Shown piece after piece: positions 33,601 to 43,853 of a DNA stretch of 64,000 nt. The notes below the pieces were generated by a model that saw nothing but the letters and a program-made list of their open reading frames with translations, was not told where the DNA came from and searched no databases. Every line of letters starts with the position of its first letter. The stretch's first letter is position 1. The stretch covers positions 5,021,813-5,085,812 of the forward strand of contig JAKTNV010000018.1 of assembly GCA_022747635.1 (NCBI GenBank). The letters are read 5' to 3'. The DNA is from Hetaerina americana (taxonomy: Eukaryota; Arthropoda; Insecta; Odonata; Calopterygidae). The position numbers and the translations under genes are program-made.

Positions 33601-34274
33601 ATGCCGCAACAGTAACTTATAACGGAGTCATCCGCTAATGTGCATTTTAATGCAACAATTTCAGAGCGTAAAAATCATTCGCCTTGACTGGGACTCGAAC
33701 CCAGATCCCTCAATATCCGGTCGAGTGCTTTAGCCACTTAAGCTACCGAGGCGTCCTCTTAAACTCTGAAATTTTGGGGCTTTTAAAGGAACTAGATGTT
33801 ATGACGAAATACCGTACATACAATGTCACATGCATTCGTAGTCGTGCGCGAGGCGCCACTGTCCACGAGGTTAAAAGCCAACTTTAAACACGTATGGTGT
33901 TTTCCCTTTGACAAATTCCAAAGAAACTGCGGGAGATGCCGCAACAGTAACTTATAACGGAGTCATCCGCTAATGTGCATTTTAATGCAACAATTTCAGA
34001 GCGTAAAAATCATTCGCCTTGACTGGGACTCGAACCCAGATCCCTCAATATCCGGTCGAGTGCTTTAGCCACTTAAGCTACCGAGGCGTCCTCTTAAACT
34101 CTGAAATTTTGGGGCTTTTAAAGGAACTAGATGTTATGACGAAATACCGTACATACAATGTCACATGCATTCGTAGTCGTGCGCGAGGCGCCACTGTCCA
34201 CGAGGTTAAAAGCCAACTTTAAACACGTATGGTGTTTTCCCTTTGACAAATTCCAAAGAAACTGCGGGAGATGC
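27623..34274 (-). repeat. Tandem array, left half: 20 copies of a 335-bp tRNA-like unit
   Basis: An exact 335-bp period. The first tRNA-like gene is at 27,650-27,722 and copies recur every 335 bp to the twentieth at 34,015-34,087, all with the tRNA sense on the minus strand. I see no base difference between copies. Each unit also contains a GC-rich hairpin (GCGGgagatgCCGC) and a 10-bp inverted repeat, aatttcagag/ctctgaaatt, bracketing the tRNA-like gene. The array starts directly after the duplicated attaaaattgatg. Short frames of 67 codons within each unit lie antisense to the tRNA and are not taken as genes. Confidence 0.95.
27650..27722 (-). tRNA. tRNA-like gene, unit 1 of 35 (anticodon GGA)
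   Basis: It folds as a full cloverleaf: acceptor GCCTCGG/TCAAGGC (5 Watson-Crick pairs, 1 G-U, 1 mismatch), D stem GCTT/AAGC with loop AAGTGGCTA, anticodon stem CTCGA/TTGAG with loop CCGGATA, 4-nt variable loop GGAT, and T arm CTGGG-TTCGAGT-CCCAG. The D loop and T loop double as intact pol III A and B boxes. A T5 run lies 5 nt after the discriminator base, fitting a pol III terminator. Two oddities: position 33 is C instead of the nearly universal U, and a GGA (Ser) anticodon sits in a class I body without the long variable arm tRNA-Ser needs. It may be a SINE head or a transcribed tRNA-like RNA, not a decoding tRNA. Confidence 0.6.
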
Positions 34275-34280
34275 ATGAGA
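34271..34280. other. Inversion point of the array
   Basis: Left-half units stop inside the hairpin segment (gcgggagatgc) and right-half units begin at gatttttacgctctg, the pol III terminator side of the unit. They meet at gatgcatgaga with no extra spacer. The two halves do not meet at the same point of the unit, so this is not a simple mirror. Confidence 0.85.
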
Positions 34281-37200
34281 TTTTTACGCTCTGAAATTGT
34301 TGCATTAAAATGCACATTAGCGGATGACTCCGTTATAAGTTACTGTTGCGGCATCTCCCGCAGTTTCTTTGGAATTTGTCAAAGGGAAAACACCATACGT
34401 GTTTAAAGTTGGCTTTTAACCTCGTGGACAGTGGCGCCTCGCGCACGACTACGAATGCATGTGACATTGTATGTACGGTATTTCGTCATAACATCTAGTT
34501 CCTTTAAAAGCCCCAAAATTTCAGAGTTTAAGAGGACGCCTCGGTAGCTTAAGTGGCTAAAGCACTCGACCGGATATTGAGGGATCTGGGTTCGAGTCCC
34601 AGTCAAGGCGAATGATTTTTACGCTCTGAAATTGTTGCATTAAAATGCACATTAGCGGATGACTCCGTTATAAGTTACTGTTGCGGCATCTCCCGCAGTT
34701 TCTTTGGAATTTGTCAAAGGGAAAACACCATACGTGTTTAAAGTTGGCTTTTAACCTCGTGGACAGTGGCGCCTCGCGCACGACTACGAATGCATGTGAC
34801 ATTGTATGTACGGTATTTCGTCATAACATCTAGTTCCTTTAAAAGCCCCAAAATTTCAGAGTTTAAGAGGACGCCTCGGTAGCTTAAGTGGCTAAAGCAC
34901 TCGACCGGATATTGAGGGATCTGGGTTCGAGTCCCAGTCAAGGCGAATGATTTTTACGCTCTGAAATTGTTGCATTAAAATGCACATTAGCGGATGACTC
35001 CGTTATAAGTTACTGTTGCGGCATCTCCCGCAGTTTCTTTGGAATTTGTCAAAGGGAAAACACCATACGTGTTTAAAGTTGGCTTTTAACCTCGTGGACA
35101 GTGGCGCCTCGCGCACGACTACGAATGCATGTGACATTGTATGTACGGTATTTCGTCATAACATCTAGTTCCTTTAAAAGCCCCAAAATTTCAGAGTTTA
35201 AGAGGACGCCTCGGTAGCTTAAGTGGCTAAAGCACTCGACCGGATATTGAGGGATCTGGGTTCGAGTCCCAGTCAAGGCGAATGATTTTTACGCTCTGAA
35301 ATTGTTGCATTAAAATGCACATTAGCGGATGACTCCGTTATAAGTTACTGTTGCGGCATCTCCCGCAGTTTCTTTGGAATTTGTCAAAGGGAAAACACCA
35401 TACGTGTTTAAAGTTGGCTTTTAACCTCGTGGACAGTGGCGCCTCGCGCACGACTACGAATGCATGTGACATTGTATGTACGGTATTTCGTCATAACATC
35501 TAGTTCCTTTAAAAGCCCCAAAATTTCAGAGTTTAAGAGGACGCCTCGGTAGCTTAAGTGGCTAAAGCACTCGACCGGATATTGAGGGATCTGGGTTCGA
35601 GTCCCAGTCAAGGCGAATGATTTTTACGCTCTGAAATTGTTGCATTAAAATGCACATTAGCGGATGACTCCGTTATAAGTTACTGTTGCGGCATCTCCCG
35701 CAGTTTCTTTGGAATTTGTCAAAGGGAAAACACCATACGTGTTTAAAGTTGGCTTTTAACCTCGTGGACAGTGGCGCCTCGCGCACGACTACGAATGCAT
35801 GTGACATTGTATGTACGGTATTTCGTCATAACATCTAGTTCCTTTAAAAGCCCCAAAATTTCAGAGTTTAAGAGGACGCCTCGGTAGCTTAAGTGGCTAA
35901 AGCACTCGACCGGATATTGAGGGATCTGGGTTCGAGTCCCAGTCAAGGCGAATGATTTTTACGCTCTGAAATTGTTGCATTAAAATGCACATTAGCGGAT
36001 GACTCCGTTATAAGTTACTGTTGCGGCATCTCCCGCAGTTTCTTTGGAATTTGTCAAAGGGAAAACACCATACGTGTTTAAAGTTGGCTTTTAACCTCGT
36101 GGACAGTGGCGCCTCGCGCACGACTACGAATGCATGTGACATTGTATGTACGGTATTTCGTCATAACATCTAGTTCCTTTAAAAGCCCCAAAATTTCAGA
36201 GTTTAAGAGGACGCCTCGGTAGCTTAAGTGGCTAAAGCACTCGACCGGATATTGAGGGATCTGGGTTCGAGTCCCAGTCAAGGCGAATGATTTTTACGCT
36301 CTGAAATTGTTGCATTAAAATGCACATTAGCGGATGACTCCGTTATAAGTTACTGTTGCGGCATCTCCCGCAGTTTCTTTGGAATTTGTCAAAGGGAAAA
36401 CACCATACGTGTTTAAAGTTGGCTTTTAACCTCGTGGACAGTGGCGCCTCGCGCACGACTACGAATGCATGTGACATTGTATGTACGGTATTTCGTCATA
36501 ACATCTAGTTCCTTTAAAAGCCCCAAAATTTCAGAGTTTAAGAGGACGCCTCGGTAGCTTAAGTGGCTAAAGCACTCGACCGGATATTGAGGGATCTGGG
36601 TTCGAGTCCCAGTCAAGGCGAATGATTTTTACGCTCTGAAATTGTTGCATTAAAATGCACATTAGCGGATGACTCCGTTATAAGTTACTGTTGCGGCATC
36701 TCCCGCAGTTTCTTTGGAATTTGTCAAAGGGAAAACACCATACGTGTTTAAAGTTGGCTTTTAACCTCGTGGACAGTGGCGCCTCGCGCACGACTACGAA
36801 TGCATGTGACATTGTATGTACGGTATTTCGTCATAACATCTAGTTCCTTTAAAAGCCCCAAAATTTCAGAGTTTAAGAGGACGCCTCGGTAGCTTAAGTG
36901 GCTAAAGCACTCGACCGGATATTGAGGGATCTGGGTTCGAGTCCCAGTCAAGGCGAATGATTTTTACGCTCTGAAATTGTTGCATTAAAATGCACATTAG
37001 CGGATGACTCCGTTATAAGTTACTGTTGCGGCATCTCCCGCAGTTTCTTTGGAATTTGTCAAAGGGAAAACACCATACGTGTTTAAAGTTGGCTTTTAAC
37101 CTCGTGGACAGTGGCGCCTCGCGCACGACTACGAATGCATGTGACATTGTATGTACGGTATTTCGTCATAACATCTAGTTCCTTTAAAAGCCCCAAAATT

Positions 37201-39398
37201 TCAGAGTTTAAGAGGACGCCTCGGTAGCTTAAGTGGCTAAAGCACTCGACCGGATATTGAGGGATCTGGGTTCGAGTCCCAGTCAAGGCGAATGATTTTT
37301 ACGCTCTGAAATTGTTGCATTAAAATGCACATTAGCGGATGACTCCGTTATAAGTTACTGTTGCGGCATCTCCCGCAGTTTCTTTGGAATTTGTCAAAGG
37401 GAAAACACCATACGTGTTTAAAGTTGGCTTTTAACCTCGTGGACAGTGGCGCCTCGCGCACGACTACGAATGCATGTGACATTGTATGTACGGTATTTCG
37501 TCATAACATCTAGTTCCTTTAAAAGCCCCAAAATTTCAGAGTTTAAGAGGACGCCTCGGTAGCTTAAGTGGCTAAAGCACTCGACCGGATATTGAGGGAT
37601 CTGGGTTCGAGTCCCAGTCAAGGCGAATGATTTTTACGCTCTGAAATTGTTGCATTAAAATGCACATTAGCGGATGACTCCGTTATAAGTTACTGTTGCG
37701 GCATCTCCCGCAGTTTCTTTGGAATTTGTCAAAGGGAAAACACCATACGTGTTTAAAGTTGGCTTTTAACCTCGTGGACAGTGGCGCCTCGCGCACGACT
37801 ACGAATGCATGTGACATTGTATGTACGGTATTTCGTCATAACATCTAGTTCCTTTAAAAGCCCCAAAATTTCAGAGTTTAAGAGGACGCCTCGGTAGCTT
37901 AAGTGGCTAAAGCACTCGACCGGATATTGAGGGATCTGGGTTCGAGTCCCAGTCAAGGCGAATGATTTTTACGCTCTGAAATTGTTGCATTAAAATGCAC
38001 ATTAGCGGATGACTCCGTTATAAGTTACTGTTGCGGCATCTCCCGCAGTTTCTTTGGAATTTGTCAAAGGGAAAACACCATACGTGTTTAAAGTTGGCTT
38101 TTAACCTCGTGGACAGTGGCGCCTCGCGCACGACTACGAATGCATGTGACATTGTATGTACGGTATTTCGTCATAACATCTAGTTCCTTTAAAAGCCCCA
38201 AAATTTCAGAGTTTAAGAGGACGCCTCGGTAGCTTAAGTGGCTAAAGCACTCGACCGGATATTGAGGGATCTGGGTTCGAGTCCCAGTCAAGGCGAATGA
38301 TTTTTACGCTCTGAAATTGTTGCATTAAAATGCACATTAGCGGATGACTCCGTTATAAGTTACTGTTGCGGCATCTCCCGCAGTTTCTTTGGAATTTGTC
38401 AAAGGGAAAACACCATACGTGTTTAAAGTTGGCTTTTAACCTCGTGGACAGTGGCGCCTCGCGCACGACTACGAATGCATGTGACATTGTATGTACGGTA
38501 TTTCGTCATAACATCTAGTTCCTTTAAAAGCCCCAAAATTTCAGAGTTTAAGAGGACGCCTCGGTAGCTTAAGTGGCTAAAGCACTCGACCGGATATTGA
38601 GGGATCTGGGTTCGAGTCCCAGTCAAGGCGAATGATTTTTACGCTCTGAAATTGTTGCATTAAAATGCACATTAGCGGATGACTCCGTTATAAGTTACTG
38701 TTGCGGCATCTCCCGCAGTTTCTTTGGAATTTGTCAAAGGGAAAACACCATACGTGTTTAAAGTTGGCTTTTAACCTCGTGGACAGTGGCGCCTCGCGCA
38801 CGACTACGAATGCATGTGACATTGTATGTACGGTATTTCGTCATAACATCTAGTTCCTTTAAAAGCCCCAAAATTTCAGAGTTTAAGAGGACGCCTCGGT
38901 AGCTTAAGTGGCTAAAGCACTCGACCGGATATTGAGGGATCTGGGTTCGAGTCCCAGTCAAGGCGAATGATTTTTACGCTCTGAAATTGTTGCATTAAAA
39001 TGCACATTAGCGGATGACTCCGTTATAAGTTACTGTTGCGGCATCTCCCGCAGTTTCTTTGGAATTTGTCAAAGGGAAAACACCATACGTGTTTAAAGTT
39101 GGCTTTTAACCTCGTGGACAGTGGCGCCTCGCGCACGACTACGAATGCATGTGACATTGTATGTACGGTATTTCGTCATAACATCTAGTTCCTTTAAAAG
39201 CCCCAAAATTTCAGAGTTTAAGAGGACGCCTCGGTAGCTTAAGTGGCTAAAGCACTCGACCGGATATTGAGGGATCTGGGTTCGAGTCCCAGTCAAGGCG
39301 AATGATTTTTACGCTCTGAAATTGTTGCATTAAAATGCACATTAGCGGATGACTCCGTTATAAGTTACTGTTGCGGCATCTCCCGCAGTTTCTTTGGA
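34275..39398 (+). repeat. Tandem array, right half: 15 copies of the 335-bp unit, inverted
   Basis: The same 335-bp unit as the left half in the opposite orientation, with tRNA-like genes on the plus strand. The first is at 34,538-34,610 and copies recur every 335 bp to the fifteenth at 39,228-39,300. The half ends with a partial unit (...gcagtttctttgg), immediately followed by the right target-site duplicate attaaaattgatg (39,399-39,411). The copies look identical to each other and to the left half. Confidence 0.95.
34538..34610 (+). tRNA. tRNA-like gene, first copy of the inverted half (anticodon GGA)
   Basis: Identical in sequence to the gene at 27,650-27,722, on the opposite strand. Downstream it has the same trailer AATGA followed by TTTTT, a pol III stop. 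All comments on C33 and the class I variable loop apply. Further copies follow at 34,873, 35,208 and so on, adding 335 each time. Confidence 0.6.
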
Positions 39399-39990
39399 AT
39401 TAAAATTGATGTTGAAAAACTCCCTTCATCAAGAAGTACTAATAACCACTCGTGGAAAACACATATTAAACCTATATCTTACGAACACACCAGAACATAT
39501 TATGAAAGTATCAAATGACGAGGGCTTTAGTGATCATAAATTCGTTCATGTTGCCATTGATGTAAAAAAAAGTGCGTTAAACTGAAATGGAAGCTTTATA
39601 ATTACCATAACGTAGACTCAAAGTTTCGCCAACCAATTTAACTCTTCGCTACCCGAGTTCAAAATGTGCTTAAGTCTTGAAAACGTGGAAGAAGCATAAA
39701 CACAGTTTGCCAATATCATGCAAAGAGACATCATAGACTTCATTTTATAAAATACGTTACAAATCGCGACTCAAGGTGATACTATAAAGGCATTAGGAAA
39801 CCCCTTCAAAAGCAGAGAATGTTACACTCTAGGGTAAAGAAAGTAGGCGTTAACATATCTTCCTTGGCGAATAAACATTTATAGGATAGGTATAGATCTT
39901 CAAAAAATTGAAACCAAAGCACAAATACGTAGCACCTTACGAGATTTGAAACTTAAAATATTGCGAGTGTTTGGGCACTGGCCCTAAAGC
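39399..39990 (+). pseudogene. LINE endonuclease, 3' part (continuation after the array)
   Basis: It starts with the duplicated target site and continues the endonuclease read at 27,140-27,622: LKLMLKNSLHQEVLITTRG, then ILNLYLTNTPEHI, then NDEGFSDHKFVHVAIDV with the catalytic Ser-Asp-His (family: LGLxQxVxxPTRxxxxLDLxLTN...SDHxxV). A stop follows at 39,583. Decayed linker sequence can be followed to about 39,980, where the next mariner begins. No RT domain remains. Confidence 0.78.
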
Positions 39991-40003
39991 GTTCAAGTCG
40001 TAG

Positions 40004-41130
40004 AAGGTCCACTATAAAAGTAATGCACATTCTCTGGGAAAAACATATTTATTTATCGCACTTTTACAAATGCTTAAAATTCTGCAAAATACTTTCCCCC
40101 TGCATTAATACACTTGCGGAGACTTGCCTAATAGTCTCACGGAGCCTAGTCGGGACTCTAATGGGGCCGGGGGATCCCTGGGCCAGAAATTCGGTAACGA
40201 TGAAGGACGAGTGGCTGGGGCCATTGTCATAGTGGAGCTTGATCGTGTCTTTGATGTCAACCCTCACGCCCGCGACCCGTCGTTTCAATCTCTTGAACAC
40301 CTCCAGGTAAATGGCTGAGTTGACAGAGTTTCCCTGCGGTACAAACTAAAAATGGACGATTCCTCGGACGTCAGAGAAGACAATGAGCATCGTTTTGATG
40401 CGAGACATGCTTGTTCGCGCTTTCTTGGGGTGGGGGGATGATTTTGTTTGCCACCCGCTGTTCTGCCTTTTCGATTCTGGGTCGTACTCGAACAACCTTG
40501 ATTCGTCCCCGGTTACGTCCGAGTTAAGAAAGTCCAGCTCTTTTGGAGTAAAATTCAACAATTCTTGACAGAATATGAAGTTCTTTCTGATCGCCCATCA
40601 AGCTTCGTGTAGACCTTGCGCATTTGCAGATCCTTGCTCACGATCCAATGTACCATAAATGTCCACACATGTGTAGGGTGTCAAAAATTTGCTGGATTCT
40701 CAATCGGCGGTCGGAACTCAAAACTTCGCACACACGATTCACGTTTTCACCGCTTCTGGCCGTGGTTGGGCGACCTCCTTCCGGCCTTTCTAGAACGTTT
40801 TGTGCCACATCCCGGACCGTGGCCTTGAAATGCAGCCATCCTTGAGGGCCTCTTGAGACATTTGGAATTTTTCGGTAGCATTCTTTCCAAGCTGAACACA
40901 AAACTTGAGGGCCTATTGCTGTTCAAGTGAACGCTCCATCGCGCCGTTTTAAAAAGCCAAAAAACACTTCACGCGGAGGCACGTTTTCCCGCTTAGACTT
41001 CTCGGAGCGACTGGCGACCGGTTGCGTTGAAAGGGCAGACCCCCCACCACATTTCCCCACCAGTTTAACTGCGCTGTCATGGATAGTCGCGTCACAATAA
41101 AATCATGCACATTACTTTCTTAAAGAACCA
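40004..41130 (-). mobile_element. Decayed mariner with recognisable ends
   Basis: The left end (aaggtccactataaaagtaa) and the complement of the right end (tggttctttaagaaagtaat) are similar inverted repeats, both leading into tgcacat/tgtgcat. They bracket a transposase on the minus strand. The family differs from the 14.4- and 23.5-kb copies by TIR. Coding decay and a missing C-terminal part indicate an inactive copy. Confidence 0.7.
40064..40940 (-). pseudogene. Mariner transposase remains
   Basis: Read on the minus strand with frameshifts and stops, it begins MERSLEQQ (about 40,940) and continues ALKFCVQLGKNATEKFQMSQ. A helix-turn-helix part follows with RPEGGRPTTARSGENVNRV, then SDVTGDESRLFEYDPESKRQ (first catalytic Asp, about 40,520). 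Next come SPHPKKARTSMSRIKTMLIV and FVPQGNSVNSAIYLEVFKRL, then LHYDNGPSHSSFIVTEFLAQ with the second catalytic Asp (about 40,230). The usual HHDNAPxH has become HYDNGPSH, and the third catalytic region (YSPDLAPxDF) is absent. Confidence 0.8.
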
Positions 41131-41590
41131 TGTATTTCTGTAGTAGTGGGGGACGTGTTTAGCAACATATTTGCTTCGCTTGAGTTCTCGGGTGCCTGCG
41201 GGATTAATTCATGTAGGGCAGTTTCTGCAGAATTTTCAATATCCGAATTTTCTCATCAATAATATTTCAGCATTGTCTTTCAAGTCATTTTTATAATATT
41301 CTCTTTCGATAATCTGCTTTATACTAATGGCGTTTAATGAATAATTCTTATGTGAACGCTATGAGTTCCAGATATTATAGCTGAAGGGTAATCATACGGC
41401 TATGAAGGCTGTACACAAAATCATGTGGTTTTTCTTCACCCAACTGTCGATTTTGGTGAGAATATTTTTTAAAATTATTTTTATTATTTTACGCAGTTTT
41501 ATGAATTCTTTCTATGTTTTATAAGATGGCTCTCCAAAACAAATCTTGTGTGACATGTTGCCCAGTGAGGCTTCACCCGTCGCCTGCGCG
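41131..41590. other. No recognisable gene
   Basis: AT-rich spacer. Nothing assigned. Confidence 0.45.
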
Positions 41591-42360
41591 TTCAGCCCTA
41601 ACTTTTGCTCTTGGCATACGAGTAAATATCCGGCATGGTGTCTGTAGTAAGTAGCCATACTCTTCTATTAAGCGTGTTTGTTGCTCGACAACTGTTGCTT
41701 AGCTGCGACCTCATTTCCCGAGAATCCTCGCGGGGCAGCATGGGCTGCACTCTGTGGGCGCTTGGGTGCACTATGCTTCCCATGCCCTCTGCGCGCATTG
41801 GTGCGACGCGTAGAGGGCATATGGTCCGTAGAAGGGGCAACACGCACCTCCCCCCCCCCTCCCGCCATCTCCGTGTTCCTCTTCGCGGTCGCCTCCTGCT
41901 CCGGGGGGTGGAGGGGGAAAGAAGGGGTCACTCTGCTGATACAGGGCCCTCTCGCGGCAAGTGTCGATCGTAAATCGTAGCACCAAACGAACACTGACCG
42001 CGGTGATCCGACTGCAAATTGGAACTAGACGGACGGTCGTCGATGGAGCATTTTGGGGTGTCGCGTGGCTGTCTTTCCAGTGGTCATGGCCGTCGCGCCC
42101 TGCGGTCCGGCGTGGTTCCGGCAGAATACCATCATCAATCAATCTTAAAGGAATCAAATGCCCCATTTTAGATTAGCGTCTCTTCGAGAGAACTCCGAAA
42201 ACAAGTGACTCTGGGCGGCTGCAGAAGAAGGGCATCGGACGTTGAACTTGGTGTCTGGATGGAAGGCAATCCTCATTGCCATTTCTTTCTCCTGTTCAAC
42301 GTTGCTTTCTTAAATATGACGCTATTATATTTGCTCTGCTTGGGACAAAAAAAGTGCTTG
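41591..42360. other. GC-rich segment of unknown function
   Basis: CpG-containing, GC-rich composition with C runs near 41,850 and overlapping frames on both strands, none with a recognised domain. It could be a promoter-type region or degraded repeat. Confidence 0.35.
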
Positions 42361-42515
42361 CCGAAAGGCATCTATTGGTCGGTATTGAGAACCGGCAATC
42401 CAGACACCTCCCCAAGATCTGCGAGGGAAACACGGGCGCCGTCCATCCTGGAAGTCCGGGGTTTGAATCCCACACACCACGAGTGTGTTTCGTTTGCATA
42501 TTTGCATGAATCTAT
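42361..42515 (+). repeat. Possible tRNA-like SINE head
   Basis: A B-box-like GGGGTTTGAATCCCACACACC at 42,457-42,477 is preceded at about the right distance by a tRNA-like region, but no clear A box or cloverleaf emerges. Tentative. Confidence 0.3.
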
Positions 42516-42696
42516 TTGATTCCCGTGCCGAGTGTGACGTGATGCCTCCGAGATATCCGCGCAATAAATCAGCCTCTCGCTTGTGAAATAAGGGATGTTA
42601 CTCCACTTCTAAGGCCTGGGTTCAGATATCCGATGGTTGCTAATTTTTCCGTCACGATTTCGATTCTATAGATAGTGGCGCGTGTTCCCTTACCAG

Positions 42697-43030
42697 AGAC
42701 CTAGCAGGGGATCGAGATGGTGCGGGGGCTAATGTACTGCCTTCCCACCCAGAGGGCCCGGGTTCAAATCCCAGCGGTGTCTAATATTTTTCGGAGTTAT
42801 CTCGATCCCTACTTGAGGTGGTTTGTGGAGGGCACTTTGAGTGAGTACGCCGTCCGTCGGATGGGACGTTAAGCTGCGGACCCCTTGGCGCCTTTCGTTA
42901 AGTAGCTAATGCCGACACCGGGTTTCTCACCACCCTTCATCCCTTCCTGTCCATCCCCTATGGCGCAAATGAACTCAGCTGTCGGTCGTGTCCCCTAAAT
43001 ACCGCTACTACCACTACTAAAAGACTAGCA
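42697..43030 (+). repeat. tRNA-derived SINE with target-site duplication
   Basis: A close relative of the SINE at 3158-3500. The head reads atcgagatggtgcgggggct with B box GGTTCAAATCC, the shared central block is GAGTACGCCGTCCGTCGGAT, and the 3' part ends in a (CTA)n-like tail at about 43,006-43,019. Flanking direct repeats agacctagca (42,697) and agactagca (43,022) differ by one base. The B box is closer to consensus than in the 3.2-kb copy. Confidence 0.82.
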
Positions 43031-43441
43031 AAAACTAAACTAAAACTAAACTTAAATGCGATAGTAGTATTTTTACATGTCCCTGAAACTTGGTCATCAA
43101 GGCAAGTGTACATTGGAGGTTTGAGACATAGGTTGTGAGAAGATTGGAGAAAATAAAAAAACCATAGAGCAAAATAAACGATGAAGTTCGAGGCATGGTA
43201 AGTGACGTTGCGATGAATTCGAAGTGGGCAAGACAAGCGAAGGGAGGAGGGACTGAGGAGGGGTAGTGGGGTGAAGCAAGAGACGGTGATATATCGTATG
43301 AGGAGAGAGGGGATAATTCTGGGAAAGGGAGGAAGAGAGAATAGGCATTTTGGACGAAATGAAGGAAAATGCAGAACATAAGAATGAGTTATTTTTATAT
43401 GTAGTGTCAGCATAGCAGTTTCAGTTTCAGGTGGAATGCCT
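43031..43441. other. Purine-rich stretch
   Basis: 43,195-43,340 is G/A-rich on the plus strand (C/T-rich on the minus strand), similar in character to the 3' regions of PLE1 and PLE2. No coding motif. It may be part of a degraded Penelope-like element together with the palindromic block that follows. Confidence 0.35.
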
Positions 43442-43853
43442 TTATGATAAGGGTAGAAAAAAAAACTTTCCTATTCGACAGAAAAATGAATAACTGATAG
43501 TAGCCCTCTTCCACTGGATAACATTTATCATACGACCGGGTTTCGGGGTATTACATCATCATCAGGTCTGATGATGATGTAATACATTGAAACTCGGTTG
43601 TATAATATATTTTATGCAGTGGAATAGTCCAACCATCAGTTATTCATTATTTTCGATTTCCACTACTTTACGCCTGAAACCACTCATTTTTTCCGCGTAA
43701 AAAAGTTTAGTGTATACACGACCATGGTTTCAATTCTTTCAAAGTGGATCATCATCAGGTTGTGCAGCATTGAAACCACGGTCGTGTAATACATTAAACC
43801 TTTTTATGTGGAACAGCAAAGTTGTTTTCTCTACCCTTATCATGTACTATGAT
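43442..43853. repeat. Nested inverted-repeat element with hammerhead-like motifs
   Basis: The outer arms atgataagggtagaaaa (about 43,444) and, complemented, atgataagggtagagaaa (about 43,835-43,852) enclose two palindromes. The first, about 43,477-43,656, has arms of roughly 88 bp and a perfect 17-bp core tattacatcatcatcag/ctgatgatgatgtaata. The second spans about 43,700-43,810. Hammerhead-like cores (CTGATGA ... GAAAC ... GGTC) occur on the minus strand at 43,534-43,565 and 43,720-43,758, on the plus strand at 43,568-43,599, and partially at 43,756-43,783. The end cctttttatgtggaa at 43,806 matches the PLE1 5' terminal piece (5914-5930). I infer a remnant of Penelope-type terminal repeats. Confidence 0.65.
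43720..43758 (-). ncRNA. Hammerhead-like motif (best preserved of the palindromic element)
   Basis: On the minus strand the core CTGATGA is intact, followed by TGATCC...GAATT as a weak stem II, then GAAA, a self-complementary stem III ACCATGGT, and C at the expected cleavage position. The arrangement matches the PLE1 motif at 8532-8565 but with a perfect core. Stem II has one mismatch and stem I was not evaluated. Confidence 0.45.

Noticed and set aside
27623..39398. CRISPR-like array
   Set aside because: The repeats are 335 bp, fully identical with no variable spacers, invert midway and contain tRNA-like genes. The context is a eukaryotic transposon-rich genome.
41635..42176. Overlapping frames on both strands in GC-rich DNA
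   Set aside because: Multiple frames are open at once and encode arginine/proline-rich sequence, a compositional effect.
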